64,000 nt of DNA from Doryteuthis pealeii (taxonomy: Eukaryota; Mollusca; Cephalopoda; Myopsida; Loliginidae), in contig CM042145.1 in assembly GCA_023376005.1 (NCBI GenBank), forward strand, positions 19,603,812-19,667,811, given 5' to 3'. The stretch's first letter is position 1. Every line of letters begins with the position of its first letter. A program made the position numbers and the translations under genes. The notes beneath the pieces are model-generated. The model saw nothing but the letters and a program-made list of their open reading frames with translations, searched no databases and was not told the DNA's origin. Below are positions 21,436 through 32,960 of this stretch, one piece after another.

Positions 21436-22220
21436 GAGGTATAAGATATTTGATTTCTCAGTTAAAATAGGTTTAAGAAAGAAGAAAAAAAATTTCTTCA
21501 TAAAATAAGTTTAGAGAAGAAGAAACAAATTTCTCAGTTAAAAATAAGTAAGAAAGAAGAAGAAAACAAAATTTCAGTTAAAATAAGTTTAAGAAAGAGA
21601 AGAAAACAATTTCTCAGTTAAAATAAGTTTAAGAGAAGAAGAAAACAAATTTCTCAGTTAAATAATAAGTTTTAAGAAAAGAAGAAGAAACAAATTTCTC
21701 AGTTAAAATAAGTTTAAAGAAAGAAGAAGAAAACATTTCTCAGTTAAATAGGTTTAAGAAGAAAGAAGAAAACAAATTTCTCAGTTAAAATAAGTTTTAA
21801 GAAAGAAAGAAGAAAACAAATTTCTCAGTTAAATAAGTTTAAGAAAGAAGAAGAAAAAATTTCTCAGTTAAAATAAGTTTAAGAAGAAGAAGAAAACAAA
21901 TTTCTCTAGTTAAAATAAGTTTAAGAAAGAAGAAGAAAAAATTTCTCAGTTAAAATAAGTTTAAGAAAGAAGAGAAAACAAATTTCCAGTTAAAAATAAG
22001 GTTTAAGAAAGAGAATGAAAACAAATTTCTCAGTTAAAATAGGTTTAAGAAAGAAGAAGAAAACAATTTCTTAGTTAAATTAAGTTTAAGAAAAAGAAAG
22101 AAGAAACAATTTCTCAGTTATAAGTTTAAGAAAGAAGAAGAAAACAAATTTCTCAGTTAAAATAGGTTTAAGAAAGAAGAAAGAAAAAAAATTTCTCAGT
22201 TAAAATAAGTTTAGAAAGAA
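21436..22220. repeat. ~42-bp minisatellite array (tttctcagttaaaataagtt unit)
   Basis: About 18 consecutive units of 'tttctcagttaaaataagtt' plus 'taagaaagaagaagaaaaca', with frequent 1-3-bp indels between units. The strand bias is strongly purine on +. The indels destroy any reading frame, so it is not coding. Confidence 0.95.
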
Positions 22221-22302
22221 GACCTCTCCCCCTAAAAAAAACCCACTTCACATTTGAATGTGTGTTATCTGAATAAATGATCTTACTATTTCTCTGATTT
22301 TT

Positions 22303-22472
22303 TGAGATGAGGCTGGATAATTTGTATTATTTTGAACTATTGACGCTCATCTTTATTGTTATCTTGTATTTCGGCGATTGCCTCAGGCCTTCTTCAGGGA
22401 TTTCTTGTCGGACTTGTTGTGCAGATAACAATAAAGAGGAAATAGTCCAAATAATCCAAAATAAATTATCTT
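22303..22472. repeat. SINE family B fragments, inverted
   Basis: The left part is the minus-strand 3' end ('gaggctggataatttgtatt'); the right part is a short + strand end ('cagataacaataaagaggaa'). Confidence 0.6.
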
Positions 22473-22679
22473 AATTTTTAAAACCTTTACTGAGATAATC
22501 ACACATTAACTCATAAAAACAATCATGAATCATTGAAAAGTTGCAAAACAGCAGCAGAAATTTTTGTGGAAATAGTATTTCAACTGTACATACTTTGTTA
22601 GGGCTAAGATTTAGAACATTTTTTTATAATAGTAAATCATTTGACGAGATAGCTCTGACTTTAGGGGGTGGTAAAAAAA

Positions 22680-22920
22680 AAAATTAAAAAAAAATCTATC
22701 TCATTAGTCAAATATTGATTATCCCTATATTTTAATATTCATAATTAAATCAAAGATTCCATTTCACAGACATGTAGAGTCACAAATCTACAATGGCTAT
22801 TGTTATTTGTTGGACCATTTCAAAATGGAGCTGAAGGTACTCTTAAATTTAAAAAAAAAAAAAACACTTGCAAATAATCAATATTTGACTAAGAGACAAG
22901 AATAGATAAAATCATCTTTT
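22680..22920. repeat. Degraded inverted repeat
   Basis: 'attagtcaaatattgattat' (about 22705-22724) is inverted at 22870-22890 ('ataatcaatatttgactaag'), and a third related piece lies at 23005-23025. Confidence 0.55.
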
Positions 22921-23202
22921 ATTAATGTTTCCATCAAAACTGACAATGTTCAAAATTTTTCCATATTTATAAGCATAAAAAAAAATGTCTGTATCTGTCT
23001 CCTTAGTCAATATAGATTATCCTCCTTAGTATGTTTTTTTCAGACTTACGTCCATCTACTCTCTCTCGTTCTTGTTATATTTATTCCTCATCCTTATGTC
23101 CCTTTAATTTAGGCTCATTAGTTTCAACTTAATTCACAATTTGGGTTAGCTTGCTAATGGCACTATCTTAGCAATACAGAGTAAACCATATGTTTTAAAG
23201 TA

Positions 23203-23510
23203 CAGGGGATTTAAAAAAAAAAAAAAAAAAGGTTAACCACCCTTATTGGGGTACTTTTATGATATTATTTTCAAATAATCTCCCACATGTTCACTCCCTG
23301 TCAACCACATTATTGAATCTCCAGGTGATTAAAAAGATGTTAATATTTATATGAGAGTAATTTTTAGAAAAGCAGAACTGATATTTATGGAGACCACCTG
23401 GGAAAGATTTCATTAACGTGTTGAAGGAACGGTGAACAGGTGGAGACTTTAAAATCATAAGATCACAAAAGACTCCATAGAAATGTTAACGGTTTTTTTC
23501 TTTTTTTTTT
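23203..23510 (+). mobile_element. MITE-like repeat (cagggtgattt start), copy 1
   Basis: Aligns by eye with 24128-24415: 'aaaaggttaac', 'ttttatgatattattttcaaa' against 'ctagaatataatttcaaaac', 'gagaccacctgggaa' against 'gagatcacccggggaa', then 'aaatgttaac'. The start resembles mariner-type termini. There is no ORF. Confidence 0.55.
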
Positions 23511-23822
23511 TCTGTGTATTTTTTGATTTCTAGTAAAGACATCATAGATTTAATTAATTCTGATGTTTCTAACATTTTATTTTCTTCACTGTAAAAAGTT
23601 CTTTAAAACGTTATAAGGCATTCAATGCTGTCATTCAGGCTTGAAAGATTTTCTTAAATATTTTTGAATATTTGAGTACTTACGAGTTTACTTCTTGACC
23701 ATTTTAGATTTGATTATATTAAGCTTAAAAAAAAAAAAAAAAAAAAAAAAACTCTTCTAAATAGTTTTCCATAAATTTAATTAAGAATAACTAAGTTAAT
23801 AAGTTAAAAGGTATCATTACTT

Positions 23823-24031
23823 TTCCTCGTAAATTCCTCATAAAATAAACTGAACCCTCATTTATGTCGTGTTTTGCAATAAATGTTTTATTTTTCTTGC
23901 ACCCGTTATTTTACAATACTAATATATTTTCTTTATTCTTTAGAAATAAAGAAAATATAAAACATTTATTGCAAAAACACGGACATAAAATGAGGGTTCA
24001 GTTTATTTTTATGGTAGGAATTTACGAGGAA
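23823..24031. mobile_element. 209-bp foldback element
   Basis: Arms 'ttcctcgtaaattcct' and 'aggaatttacgaggaa' continue through 'actgaaccctcattta' and 'ttttgcaataaatgttttat' with few mismatches. The centre is near 23920-23940. Confidence 0.8.
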
Positions 24032-24127
24032 ATAGTTAAGGATTACCAAGTTTAAAATATTTAATGTTAATGTTTATTTACTGTATAAATAATGTTTCAA
24101 ATAACACTTAAAATAAAAATAATAATA

Positions 24128-24415
24128 CAGGGTGATTTAAAAAGAAAAAAAAAGGTTAACACCTTTATAGGAATACTCTAGAATATAATTTCAAAACAAT
24201 CTTCACATGTTTTATCATCTTGCAAGCTCATCTCATTCTTTGGAATCTTCCAAGTTGATTAAAAAAAAATGTAAGTATTTCTATGGGAGTATCTTTATTA
24301 GAAAAAGCAGAAAGTGGATATTACAATGAGATCACCCGGGGAAGAGTCCATAAAGTTGTTGACAGGGATACGTGACAGGATGAGATTTAAAAAAAAAATG
24401 TTAACATTTTGAGAT
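24128..24415 (+). mobile_element. MITE-like repeat (cagggtgattt start), copy 2
   Basis: 'tacagggtgatttaaaaag' preceded by TA, then the same order of motifs as 23203-23510, with roughly one quarter of positions different by eye. Confidence 0.55.
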
Positions 24416-25720
24416 TTGCTGTATATAATATAATGATTTTAAACACCTGTATTATTTTGACCCCCCCCCCCTCCTGCAATCAAGAATCCAACGCGTGAAC
24501 CAACTTTTTGTAATGGAAAACACAATAAAGCAAGCAAACTGAATATAGAGGAAAGCCATCAAACCATTATCTGACTTTGGTGTTTGTGTGTTATGTGTAT
24601 ATATATAGTAATATATATATATATTAGATAGATAAAAGGATATGAAAACAGACAATGCTGTTAAATGAAACATTTTATATCCATATTCCATAGCTATCCA
24701 TTGAACAATATTTCGATTTATACAATCATTCATCAGAGCTTGTTTTACCAGATCTCTCGAGAGAGAGGCTGAAAAATAATTTGAATTCAAAACGGAAAAC
24801 ATGATGTTCCAAAAAGATAAATCAAAATTTGTTCAATATTAGCTATGAATATGATATAAATATTTACATTTTAACAGCATTGTGTGTTTTCATATCCTTT
24901 ATCTATACTTATACTGTGGATTCATTTCCTACTGTTTACTTTATATATATATATATAATTATATATATATACTTAAGACAATTTTTAAACTATTTCTATG
25001 TATTTTTAATACAATTTTAAGTTATAGATTCTTTGTTTTTCCTCTTAAGGCAAAATGAGGAAGGACTAAGAATGTATCAGCCATATTATATTTATCTGAT
25101 CCTTTTTAGGTACATATTGCCATATAAAAAAAATTGGGAGAAGTATTTTCCTAGGAGCATTAAAAAAACGGCCAAAATCCTGATGAAGTAATTTCATGCA
25201 ATAATAATTTACAAAAATCTATGTTTCAATGGTCTTTCCAAAATTTGCAAGGGAGATACTCAAATGGCTTAATCTGTAGATTTATATATATATATAGTTA
25301 AAAATCAGTACTATATAACTTTACAGTAAATATATATACTATAATATATAATATATATATATAGTATATAATCAGTACAAGATTGTCCATGATGTTAATA
25401 ATAAAAGCTAAACCTTTTATTTGTTCATTATTTATATATATATATATATCTATATATATTATATATATATATATAATATGATATTTAGTATCTTCTAGTA
25501 CCCAAACGATACCTTGAAGCCATTACCAAATGATACTTTATCCCCCCTCCCCATACCAGCTGTAGCACAGCTTATTGGTGCAGAGATATCTCAGAGGGTA
25601 AAAGGAAAAAATCTACAGATAAGCAATTCTAAAGGCTTCTTTTTTGGGGTGGGTGGGTGGGTCTTTATTCAACATAAATAAATGTTTATCATTCTAATTA
25701 AGAATATGATTAATCAATTT

Positions 25721-25828
25721 GGGCCAGTTTTAGCCTCATCAGTAGAGCCTTGACTAGGACCACAGGTTGTGTTCAATTACCGGCCTCGTCAACTCAGGTA
25801 TGAGTAACCGGGATCTGTGTTGTAAAGT
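25721..25828 (+). repeat. SINE family A head running into the assembly gap
   Basis: 'gggccagttttagcctcatc' to 'gggatctgtgttgtaaagt', cut by N. The copy is degraded by many single-base deletions. Confidence 0.7.
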
Positions 25829-25928
25829 NNNNNNNNNNNNNNNNNNNNNNNNNNNNNNNNNNNNNNNNNNNNNNNNNNNNNNNNNNNNNNNNNNNNNNNN
25901 NNNNNNNNNNNNNNNNNNNNNNNNNNNN
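25829..25928. other. Assembly gap (100 N)
   Basis: Exactly 100 unknown bases, the usual placeholder for a gap of unknown size. The right edge resumes inside a 'caaccctttattcaat' piece that looks like SINE family B, so at least one repeat boundary is hidden. Confidence 0.98.
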
Positions 25929-25989
25929 CAACCCTTTATTCAATTAGTATGTGCTATAGAAGCCGGTGCTAGGGTTTTACCCTCCAAAC

Positions 25990-27480
25990 ATTAACCTTCT
26001 TTTTTTTTTCTTAATTTCTTTTTTTTCCTCTTTCTCCAGAAATCCGATTACCGTTTTCTTTTCAATCCCAAAATTCTCCGTAGACCAGATAAATTACGCT
26101 TATACTTTGTCCCACTTGAAATAATAGCACAAATTATAGGAACAAGAATTAACAGGTGTGTTTATGTACCAAAAGGTCAATATTGACCCACAGGTACATT
26201 CTGCAAGAATTTTCATATGCTAATATATTTGATGATTTCAATCAAGTAGGTTAGTAGAATGTAACAGAATAGTTATTCAAAGATATTCTGTGAATATATA
26301 ATATATATAATATATATATAACACTCCTGAAATTAACCTATATCAAGATAAGGATATTTGACAACCATTGTGTCATAAAATAAAAACTTTATTTAACTTG
26401 AGAGAAAGTAGAATATCTTTTTAATAAATACAAATTAGATTCCTCACCCAACAGAATTCATAAATCATTTGAAGCTTTTTGTTTCTGCCTTCATCAAAAG
26501 TTCCCCTTCTCGCCCACACACCTTTCTCTGTTTGGACCCATCCTGTCCATTCCAAGGTCATAACTCAAGACTTAAGAGTTGAAACCTGCCCTAGCAACAG
26601 AGGTACACACCCTTAGACAATCCTTAAACGATCTGTTTGGCACCAAATTAGATAGTTGATTCAAGTCTTTTTCAGTTTCCTTGATTTCCCCAGATGAGAC
26701 AGACACGTCAATGTAACTCTTGTAAGAGACATTCCCACAATCTTTTTTAACCCTGAGGCTGACAGAAACATTGAACTTTTCTTAACTTCTTCCTTTAATG
26801 TATGTATTTGTTTAATGATACTTAACTTTTTTACATTTATTTTACTGTCTCAAGTTCTATTATTTTTCTTTCATTGTTTTGTTCTTTCTTTTGTCATTTG
26901 CTTAAGCTACTGCCCAATTTCTCACACAAGAGATTGGCCAGTTCTGGCGGGCCTGGGGCTAGAGGTTGGTCAGTCTGGCAGGTTGATTTTTCACTTTAAA
27001 AAAAAAACCCATCAAATTCTCCCAAGCAGCAAAAGTTGTGTGTTGGTATAATGAATACTGATACCAAAAACTAGATATTTTACTTGCACGCTTATTTGAG
27101 GAAATAGCATGAAAGATCATCAACTAAAATGCACCAAAACTCTTCATTTTCACAACATTTAGCCGAGAAATTGGTTAGAAAATTTATCAATTTCAATATT
27201 TAAAACAGAAAATCTTGTCATTTTAAACAAAACGAATAAAATATTATAACTAGAATTCAAATTGAAAATATGCCCCGATCATCCCAGACACATTTGATAT
27301 GCTGCTTTTCTCCTAACAAGTAAGCTGTAACAGTGATAACATTTTAAAAGATTGAAATCTATTTCCTAAAACGAAAGTAAAATTTTGAAGAAAAATATTT
27401 TGTTTGGTAATTCTTTGTTAATTTGCAACTTTCACCACATTAGAGACATTACAGTTCCCAAAATCGATCTACCCTATTGG
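25990..27480. other. Lower-repeat intergenic DNA, nothing recognised
   Basis: Of all large blocks this one has the fewest repeats shared with the window. I see no open frame longer than chance, no tRNA-like head and no paired arms. Short unrecognised exons cannot be excluded. Confidence 0.5.
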
Positions 27481-27507
27481 CTTTGTCTAGAACCCAGTCT
27501 AGACTTG

Positions 27508-27712
27508 AATGTTTTTCTTTTTTTCTTTTTTTCTTTTTTTCTTTTTTTTTTCTTTTTTTCTTTCTTTTTTCTTTCTTTCTTTCTTCTTTTCTTTTCTTTC
27601 TTTTCTTTTTCTTTTCTTTTTTTCTTTTTTCTTTTTTCTTTTTTTCTTTTTTTCTTTTTTTTTTTTTTTTCTTCTTTCTTTCTTCCTTTCTTTTTCTTTT
27701 CTTTTTTTAGGT
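27508..27712. repeat. Polypyrimidine tract (TTTC)n
   Basis: About 200 bp of almost pure T and C on the + strand. Long Phe/Ser frames on + and Lys/Arg/Glu frames on - are compositional artefacts. Confidence 0.95.
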
Positions 27713-28394
27713 AAAACCTGGTTTTCTCACTATGAAGAAAGATTAATAGAACACAGTTTTCAATGCTCACTTTGTTACTTGGCTTGTGTGAATGATTAAG
27801 ATAAGCTTAAAAACACTTTACCTTCATATTCATTGATTTAGCCCCCCCACCCCTCTCCAGGTAAACTCACATTCTCTGTTACTGAAGAAAGGACAGTCAA
27901 GCTTTATGAAACGTAATCTTTTCACTTGATAATAACAAGTAAAACTCAAGAAATGGTAAATGGTTTCTGCCAAAAAGAGTAAACAGATTTTGTTTGAAGA
28001 AGGGGGAGTTGCCTTATTTTTTCTCTCCCCTCCCAATTATAGTTATTCATTATATTCCTTTTACTACCAGATCTTGGTAAACAATTGCTTTTACCTTTTC
28101 TTTTTTTTTTTTTTTTAGTTTTTATTATAGAAACACTTTAATTTAGTTGGCAACAGTCTGGAATTTGTTGAAACATCTGCAGCCTTTGGAAATGATTGAT
28201 TCTCTTCCTGATGAGCTGGACTTGGACAAAATGTATACATATACGGATTGGCTTTCACACTTGATAGTAAAGATGTTATTTTATTAACAAGACAGATATT
28301 AATTTCTATGTTAAGGACATTTTGTGAGGGGTTAATTTGCTTAGTTTTTAATGGTTTTGCCTCCTTTTTTTCCCTTTCATTTTTAATGTCCATT

Positions 28395-28670
28395 TTCTTT
28401 CTTTTCTTTTTTTTTGTCTTCTCCTTTTTCTGCCCTTTTTCTTTCCCTTCTTTTTTTTTTTTTTTTCTTTTTGTTCTTCTCCTTTTTCTTGCCCCTTTTA
28501 CTTCCCTTCTTTTTTCTTTTTTTTTCTTTTTTCTTCTCCTTTTTTTCTTGCCCCTTTTACTTCCCTTCTTTTTTTTTTTTTTTTTTCTTTTTTGTTCTTC
28601 TCCTTTTTCTTGCCCCTTTTACTTCCCTTCTTTTTTCTTTTTTTTTTTTCTTCTTCTTTACTCTGTTGCC
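28395..28670. repeat. Polypyrimidine minisatellite, ~60-65-bp unit
   Basis: Repeats of 'cttctcctttttcttgcccc' plus 'ttttacttcccttctttttt', about four to five units. Confidence 0.9.
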
Positions 28671-28849
28671 TTTTGTTCCACCTTTTTCTTTCTCCATTCT
28701 TCTGCTCCATGTCTTTTTTTTTTCTTCCACTCTTACACCCTCTCATTTTTCCCTATTACACCCTCTTATAGGATTTAGTTGTTCAGATCAGTATTCAGGC
28801 TGTATCGCTCGAGTTTGTCTGAGAATCCAGAGTGAGTTGAAGGGTAGGT

Positions 28850-29440
28850 CCTTTTTTTTTTTTTTTTTTTTTTTTTTTTCACTCTTTTTGCTCTTTCTTC
28901 CCCTTTTTTTGTCTTCTCTTTTTTCCCCTTTTTTTGTCTTCTCTTTTCTCCCCCCCTTTTTTTTTTTTTTGTGTGTCTTCTCTTTTCTCCCCTTTTTTTT
29001 GTTGTCTTCTCTTTTCTACCCCCTTTTTTTTTGTGTCTTCTCTTTTCTCCCCTTTTTTTTTGTGTCTTCTCTTTTCTCCCCTTTTTTTTTTGTGTCTTCT
29101 CTTTTCTCCCTTTTTTTTTGTGTCTTCTCTTTTTCGTCTCTTTCTCTTTCGTCTTCTTTCTTCTTTCGTCTCTTTCTTTCTCTCTTTCTTCTTTCAATAC
29201 TGTTTTCTTCCCTCTTTTTTGCCTCCTTTTTCCTTCTATCATTTAATATTCAATTTTTGTTTCTTTTACTTTTTTTCTTCCTCTACTTTCCCTCACTTTT
29301 TTTCCTTCTTCTTTTTTCCTTCTTCTTTAATTCCTTCTTTCTTTAATTCCTTCTTCTTTAATTCCTTCTTCTTTAATTCCTTCTTCTTTAATTCCTTCCT
29401 TCTTCTTTAATTCCTTCTTCTTCCTTTTCCTTTTTCTTTC
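28850..29440. repeat. Polypyrimidine block with ~30-bp and ~14-bp arrays
   Basis: 28900-29130 repeats 'tgtcttctcttttctccccttt' at about 30-bp spacing. 29310-29420 repeats 'ctttaattccttctt' at about 14 bp. Nearly all bases are C or T on +. Confidence 0.9.
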
Positions 29441-29704
29441 ACTCTTTTCTTTCACTTTATATTTTATCTATCTTTCTTTGTCTTCTTTTAAAATTTTTCT
29501 GCTTTATCATATTCTTTTAAATCTTTCTTTCCTATTTTCATCTCTTCCAATCCATTTTCATTTTTCATTGTAAGAAAAAGCTGTAACCAAAAATTTTATT
29601 CAGAATCTTTTGGATAAATAAAATAATATCCATAAAAAAAAACAAAGAAAAATTTTAAATAAATTTATTTGCAAAATAATGATTCAATAATTTCAGGCTT
29701 TTTA

Positions 29705-29885
29705 TATTACTCCCAGGTCCACTCTGACCTGGAATGGTAGTACCTATTAGGGTCCCATCTATTGGTTAAATAGAAAAAACATGAGCTTTATAAACAAAAT
29801 TGATTATCCATTAAGAATGAATTTATTTCAAAACTTTGTTGGCATAAATGACCCACTGAGGTTGATATGCTGTAAACCAAACCAA
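29705..29885 (+). repeat. SINE family F, 3' part
   Basis: 'ggtccactctgacctggaat', 'agggtcccatctattggtta' and 'ggcataaatgacccactgag', in the order of the 19040-19325 copy. Confidence 0.65.
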
Positions 29886-30194
29886 ACTTTTTATATTATA
29901 GATATACTTTGATATATGAACAGAAAGATAGAAACCTACCGATAGACATAAAAAATAATAAGAGGAGCTAAATCAAACAATAGTGAGGTAGACAAATGTC
30001 AGTACACCTTTTCATCAATTTGCTTATCCAACCAACTTAACACATCACTCAATAAGTCCCGGGTCCGACATATAGATGGCGCCACTATTAAATAAATCCA
30101 TATGATTTTTATAAAGTACTAAGCTTCAAATGGCATGTGTCAAAATTTTGAGCCCAGTCAGATTATTAGTTTACAAATTAGTTATTTAAGTGAA

Positions 30195-30450
30195 GGGCTG
30201 GTTTAGCTCAGTTGGTGGTAGAGTGTTTGGCTAGGAATCACAAGTTCTTGGTTCGATACCGGCCCTCATCAACTCAGCGTAATGAGTAGCACAGGGATCT
30301 ATGCCGGTAAAGTGAGGTGCTGAGGTAGGTGTGTGACACTCCACCTCAAATGCTAAAATAATCTCTTGGTCTAGTGCTAGTGAAAAGGGGATAGACTCCC
30401 TCACTGTCTGGCTGATACTAACATTAGGCCTCCCTAACGACTTTACTTTT
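30195..30450 (+). repeat. SINE family A inserted in mariner leader
   Basis: Full head with 'ggttcgataccggccctcat', body, and 3' end 'cctaacgactttacttttac'. Its position between the two leader halves dates it after the mariner. Confidence 0.85.
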
Positions 30451-30478
30451 ACTTTACTGTTGCAAATTTTCAAAACAA

Positions 30479-30620
30479 TGGAAAAATCTGAATTTCGTGT
30501 GTTGATAAAGCATTGCTTTATGATGGGAAAAATACTGTTCAAGCAAAGCAATGGCTTGATAAGTGTTATTTGGACTCTGCTCCGTTGGAAACAGTTAAGA
30601 GGTGGTATGCTGACTTTGTG
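30479..30620 (+). pseudogene. Mos1-type mariner transposase, N-terminal fragment
   Basis: The frame from ATG 30479 begins MEKSEFRVLIKHCFMMGK. With a one-base correction near 30533 it continues as 'NTVQAKQWLDKCY...ETVKRWYADF'. This matches the paired helix-turn-helix N-terminus of mariner transposases (first ~48 residues), which binds the TIRs. No catalytic domain remains. It belongs to a different mariner group from the 8065-8995 copy, judging by the N-terminal sequence. Confidence 0.7.
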
Positions 30621-30621
30621 T

Positions 30622-30654
<33 letters not shown>

Positions 30655-30989
30655 TTTTTTTTTTTTTTTTTTTTTTTTCATATTTGTTTTAGGAATGAAA
30701 ACTGAAAATGTGAAGCAGCAAAAACTGATAGAAAAAAAAAAAATTATTCTGCTGTCACATGAATTGTAAAACCATAGCAACAATTGTGAAAAAAAAAAAA
30801 AAAAAATCAAAAGTAACTCAGAAATTCCTCCAACTTTTTTTTATTTTATTTATTATTTATTTATTTCCTCTCATTCATTTGCACTTTTATCTGTGATTTT
30901 ATTTGAAGCAAAAATAAGTTCTTCGTTTATTTTCAGTCACTCAACTTGTCAGACCTCATTTTGGTTTCATCGTTTCAAAACTGTACATC

Positions 30990-31003
30990 CATTATCATCA
31001 CTC

Positions 31004-31039
<36 letters not shown>

Positions 31040-31040
31040 A
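30990..31040. repeat. T homopolymer
   Basis: An uninterrupted run of about 30 T at 31009-31038, prone to length error in assembly. Confidence 0.9.
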
Positions 31041-31119
31041 TGCATCCAACTTAGTCAAACGTTTTTTGAACGACTTTCAATGATTCAAAACATTAGTTAG
31101 CTGCTATTGTTTGAAATTC

Positions 31120-31915
31120 TTCTTCTTTTTTTTTTCTTTTTTTCTTTTCCTCTTTCTTTCTTCACTCCTCCCCTCTCTCTTTTCTTCACTCCTCCCTCTC
31201 TCTTTTTCTCACTCCCTCACTCTCTTCTTCTCTTCACTCCTCACTCTCTCTTCTCTTCACTCCTCACTCTCTCTCCTCTCACTCCTCACTCTCTCTCTTC
31301 ATCCTCACTCTCTCTTTTCTTCACTCCTCTCTCTTTTCTCACTCCTCTCCCTCTCTTTTTCTTCACTCCTCTCCCTCTCTCTTTTCTTCACTCTCTCCCT
31401 CTCTCTTTTCTTCACTCCTCTCCCTCTCTCTTTTCTTCACTTCCCTTTCTCCCTCTCTTTTTCTTCACTCCTCTCCTCTTCTCTTTCTTCACTCCTTCTC
31501 CCTTCTCTCTTTTCCTCTTCACTCCTCTCCTTCCCCTTTTCCTCTTCACTCCTCATCCTTCCCTTTTCCTCTTCACTCCTCTCCTTCCCCTTTTTCCTCT
31601 TCACTCCTCTCCTTCCCTTTTCCTCTTCACTCCTTCCTCCCCTTTTCCTCTTCACTCCTCTCCTTCCCCTTTTCCTCTTCACTCCTTCTCCTTCCCCTTT
31701 TCCTCTTCACTCCTCTCCTTCCCCCTTCCTCTTCACTCCTTCACTCTCACTCCTCTCTTCCCCCTTTCCTCTTCACTCCTCTCCTTCCCCTTTCCTCTTC
31801 ACTCCTCTCCTTCCCCCTTCCTCTTCACTCCTCTCCTTCCCCCTTTCCTCTTCACTTCCTCTCCTTCCCCCTTTCCTCTTCACTCCTCTCCTTCCCCTTT
31901 CCTCTTCACTCTCTT
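31120..31915. repeat. Polypyrimidine minisatellite (ttcactcctctccttccc unit)
   Basis: About 800 bp. The first half has 'ttcactcctctccctctctc' units and the second half 'ctcttcactcctctccttcc' plus 'ccttttc' units of about 30-33 bp. It is almost pure C/T on +, with long Ser/Leu/Phe/Pro open frames that are artefacts. Confidence 0.95.
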
Positions 31916-32339
31916 ATCCATACCTCCTACCATCTGAATAAATTTTTCTTATTGCTTTTTTGATACAAACATGTAAAATGAATTAAAAAATTTGAAATCT
32001 GTTTTCTTTTTCAACATGTTCAATATTTTTTTTTTTTTTTTCTGAAATTTATTTGCTATTTTAAATATTGCAGTGATCCTAGATTTTTAAACTCCAAAAA
32101 TGAATATTAAAAAAATAAATAAATAAAATACCCAGACAGAAATTGTGATCATTTTTAGAAATTCATTTCTGCATTTGAGAGCATATGTGCACGTCACATG
32201 CTTTACTGCGACATTATATGCAGACATTTTTTTTATTTTATTATTTTTTTTATTTTTTATTTTTTTTCTTGATTTTTATTTTTTTTTTTTTTATAATTCA
32301 AGCCTGAATTAAGTTTTTATAAGTTTATTTACATATGTA

Positions 32340-32575
32340 TGTGGGAGGGGAGTCTTCTTAGCACAGTGGCTAAAGAACTGGACTGCAACATCATAGTAAG
32401 CAAGTTGAACTTCCAGTTGCTCTGTTACTTTCTCTTTTGAACTAATACCCTTGGGAAAAGTATGAACTGATTCTCACCCAAGTATGAGTTAAATTTTACT
32501 ACTACTGTTCTTCTCTAAGGATGGCTTTGGCATTAAATACCCAAAGTTTTATATGCCATTAAACAAGAAAACAAA
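32340..32575 (+). repeat. tRNA-like SINE, variant of family C
   Basis: 'gcacagtggctaaagaactg' and 'aagttgaacttccagttgct' lie at A- and B-box spacing. The later part, 'ctactgttcttctctaagga' then 'tggctttggcattaaatacc', also occurs at 4705-4785, so this is a small separate subfamily. Confidence 0.6.
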
Positions 32576-32754
32576 TATGTGTAGTAGCACTTCTACTTAT
32601 CTATGGGTTTCAAGATGGTGATATGAATCCTGTTGGCAAGAACACAGAGCATTGGTTGACTGAAATCCTTTTAAATCAATGTTTGTTTAATGGCATATCA
32701 AATCTTTGTGTATTCAATACTAAAATTGATTAATTTATAGATACTAGGAAATAT

Positions 32755-32960
32755 ATGCACCTTCCGGTACAAGTATTTAAGTTTTAAATGTAATAAGATA
32801 TTACATTAAATTAGAAAGACTAATGAAACAAATAAGAAAGCAGATAAAAAGATTTGAAATAGAGGCGGGTATAATTGAAAGTAGAACAACTGAAACGTAC
32901 TCTTCCATCACTCCTGTCTTTCATTACCAAATGTTTCTAATTTAACTATTTAGTTTTCCT
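32755..32960 (+). repeat. Dispersed repeat H ('caagtatttaagtttta' family), copy 1
   Basis: Shared with 37174-37455 and 61192-61452: 'ccggtacaagtatttaagtt', 'gcagataaaaagattt', 'actcttccatcact' and 'gtctttcatt' in the same order. No ORF. Confidence 0.75.

Larger units (their letters stand above)
30040..30625 (+). mobile_element. 5' part of a second mariner, split by a SINE
   Basis: 30040-30194 looks like the mariner leader ('ataagtcccgggtccgacat' then 'caaatggcatgtgtcaaaat'). A family A SINE occupies 30195-30450. The leader resumes ('ttgcaaattttcaaaacaat') and runs into the transposase start at 30479. The right part is lost in a TA/T microsatellite (30620-30680). The exact left terminus is uncertain. 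Confidence 0.65.

Noticed and set aside
25767..25994. 75-codon frame across the gap
   Set aside because: Half of it is N and the rest is SINE sequence.
28248..29410. Long open frames (up to 310 codons) rich in Phe, Ser, Leu and Pro
   Set aside because: They lie in pure C/T tracts; several overlapping frames are open on both strands, as expected from composition alone.
31107..31941. Two 276-codon overlapping frames
   Set aside because: Both are produced by the ttcactcctctccttccc minisatellite, with no hydrophobic or domain pattern beyond the repeat.
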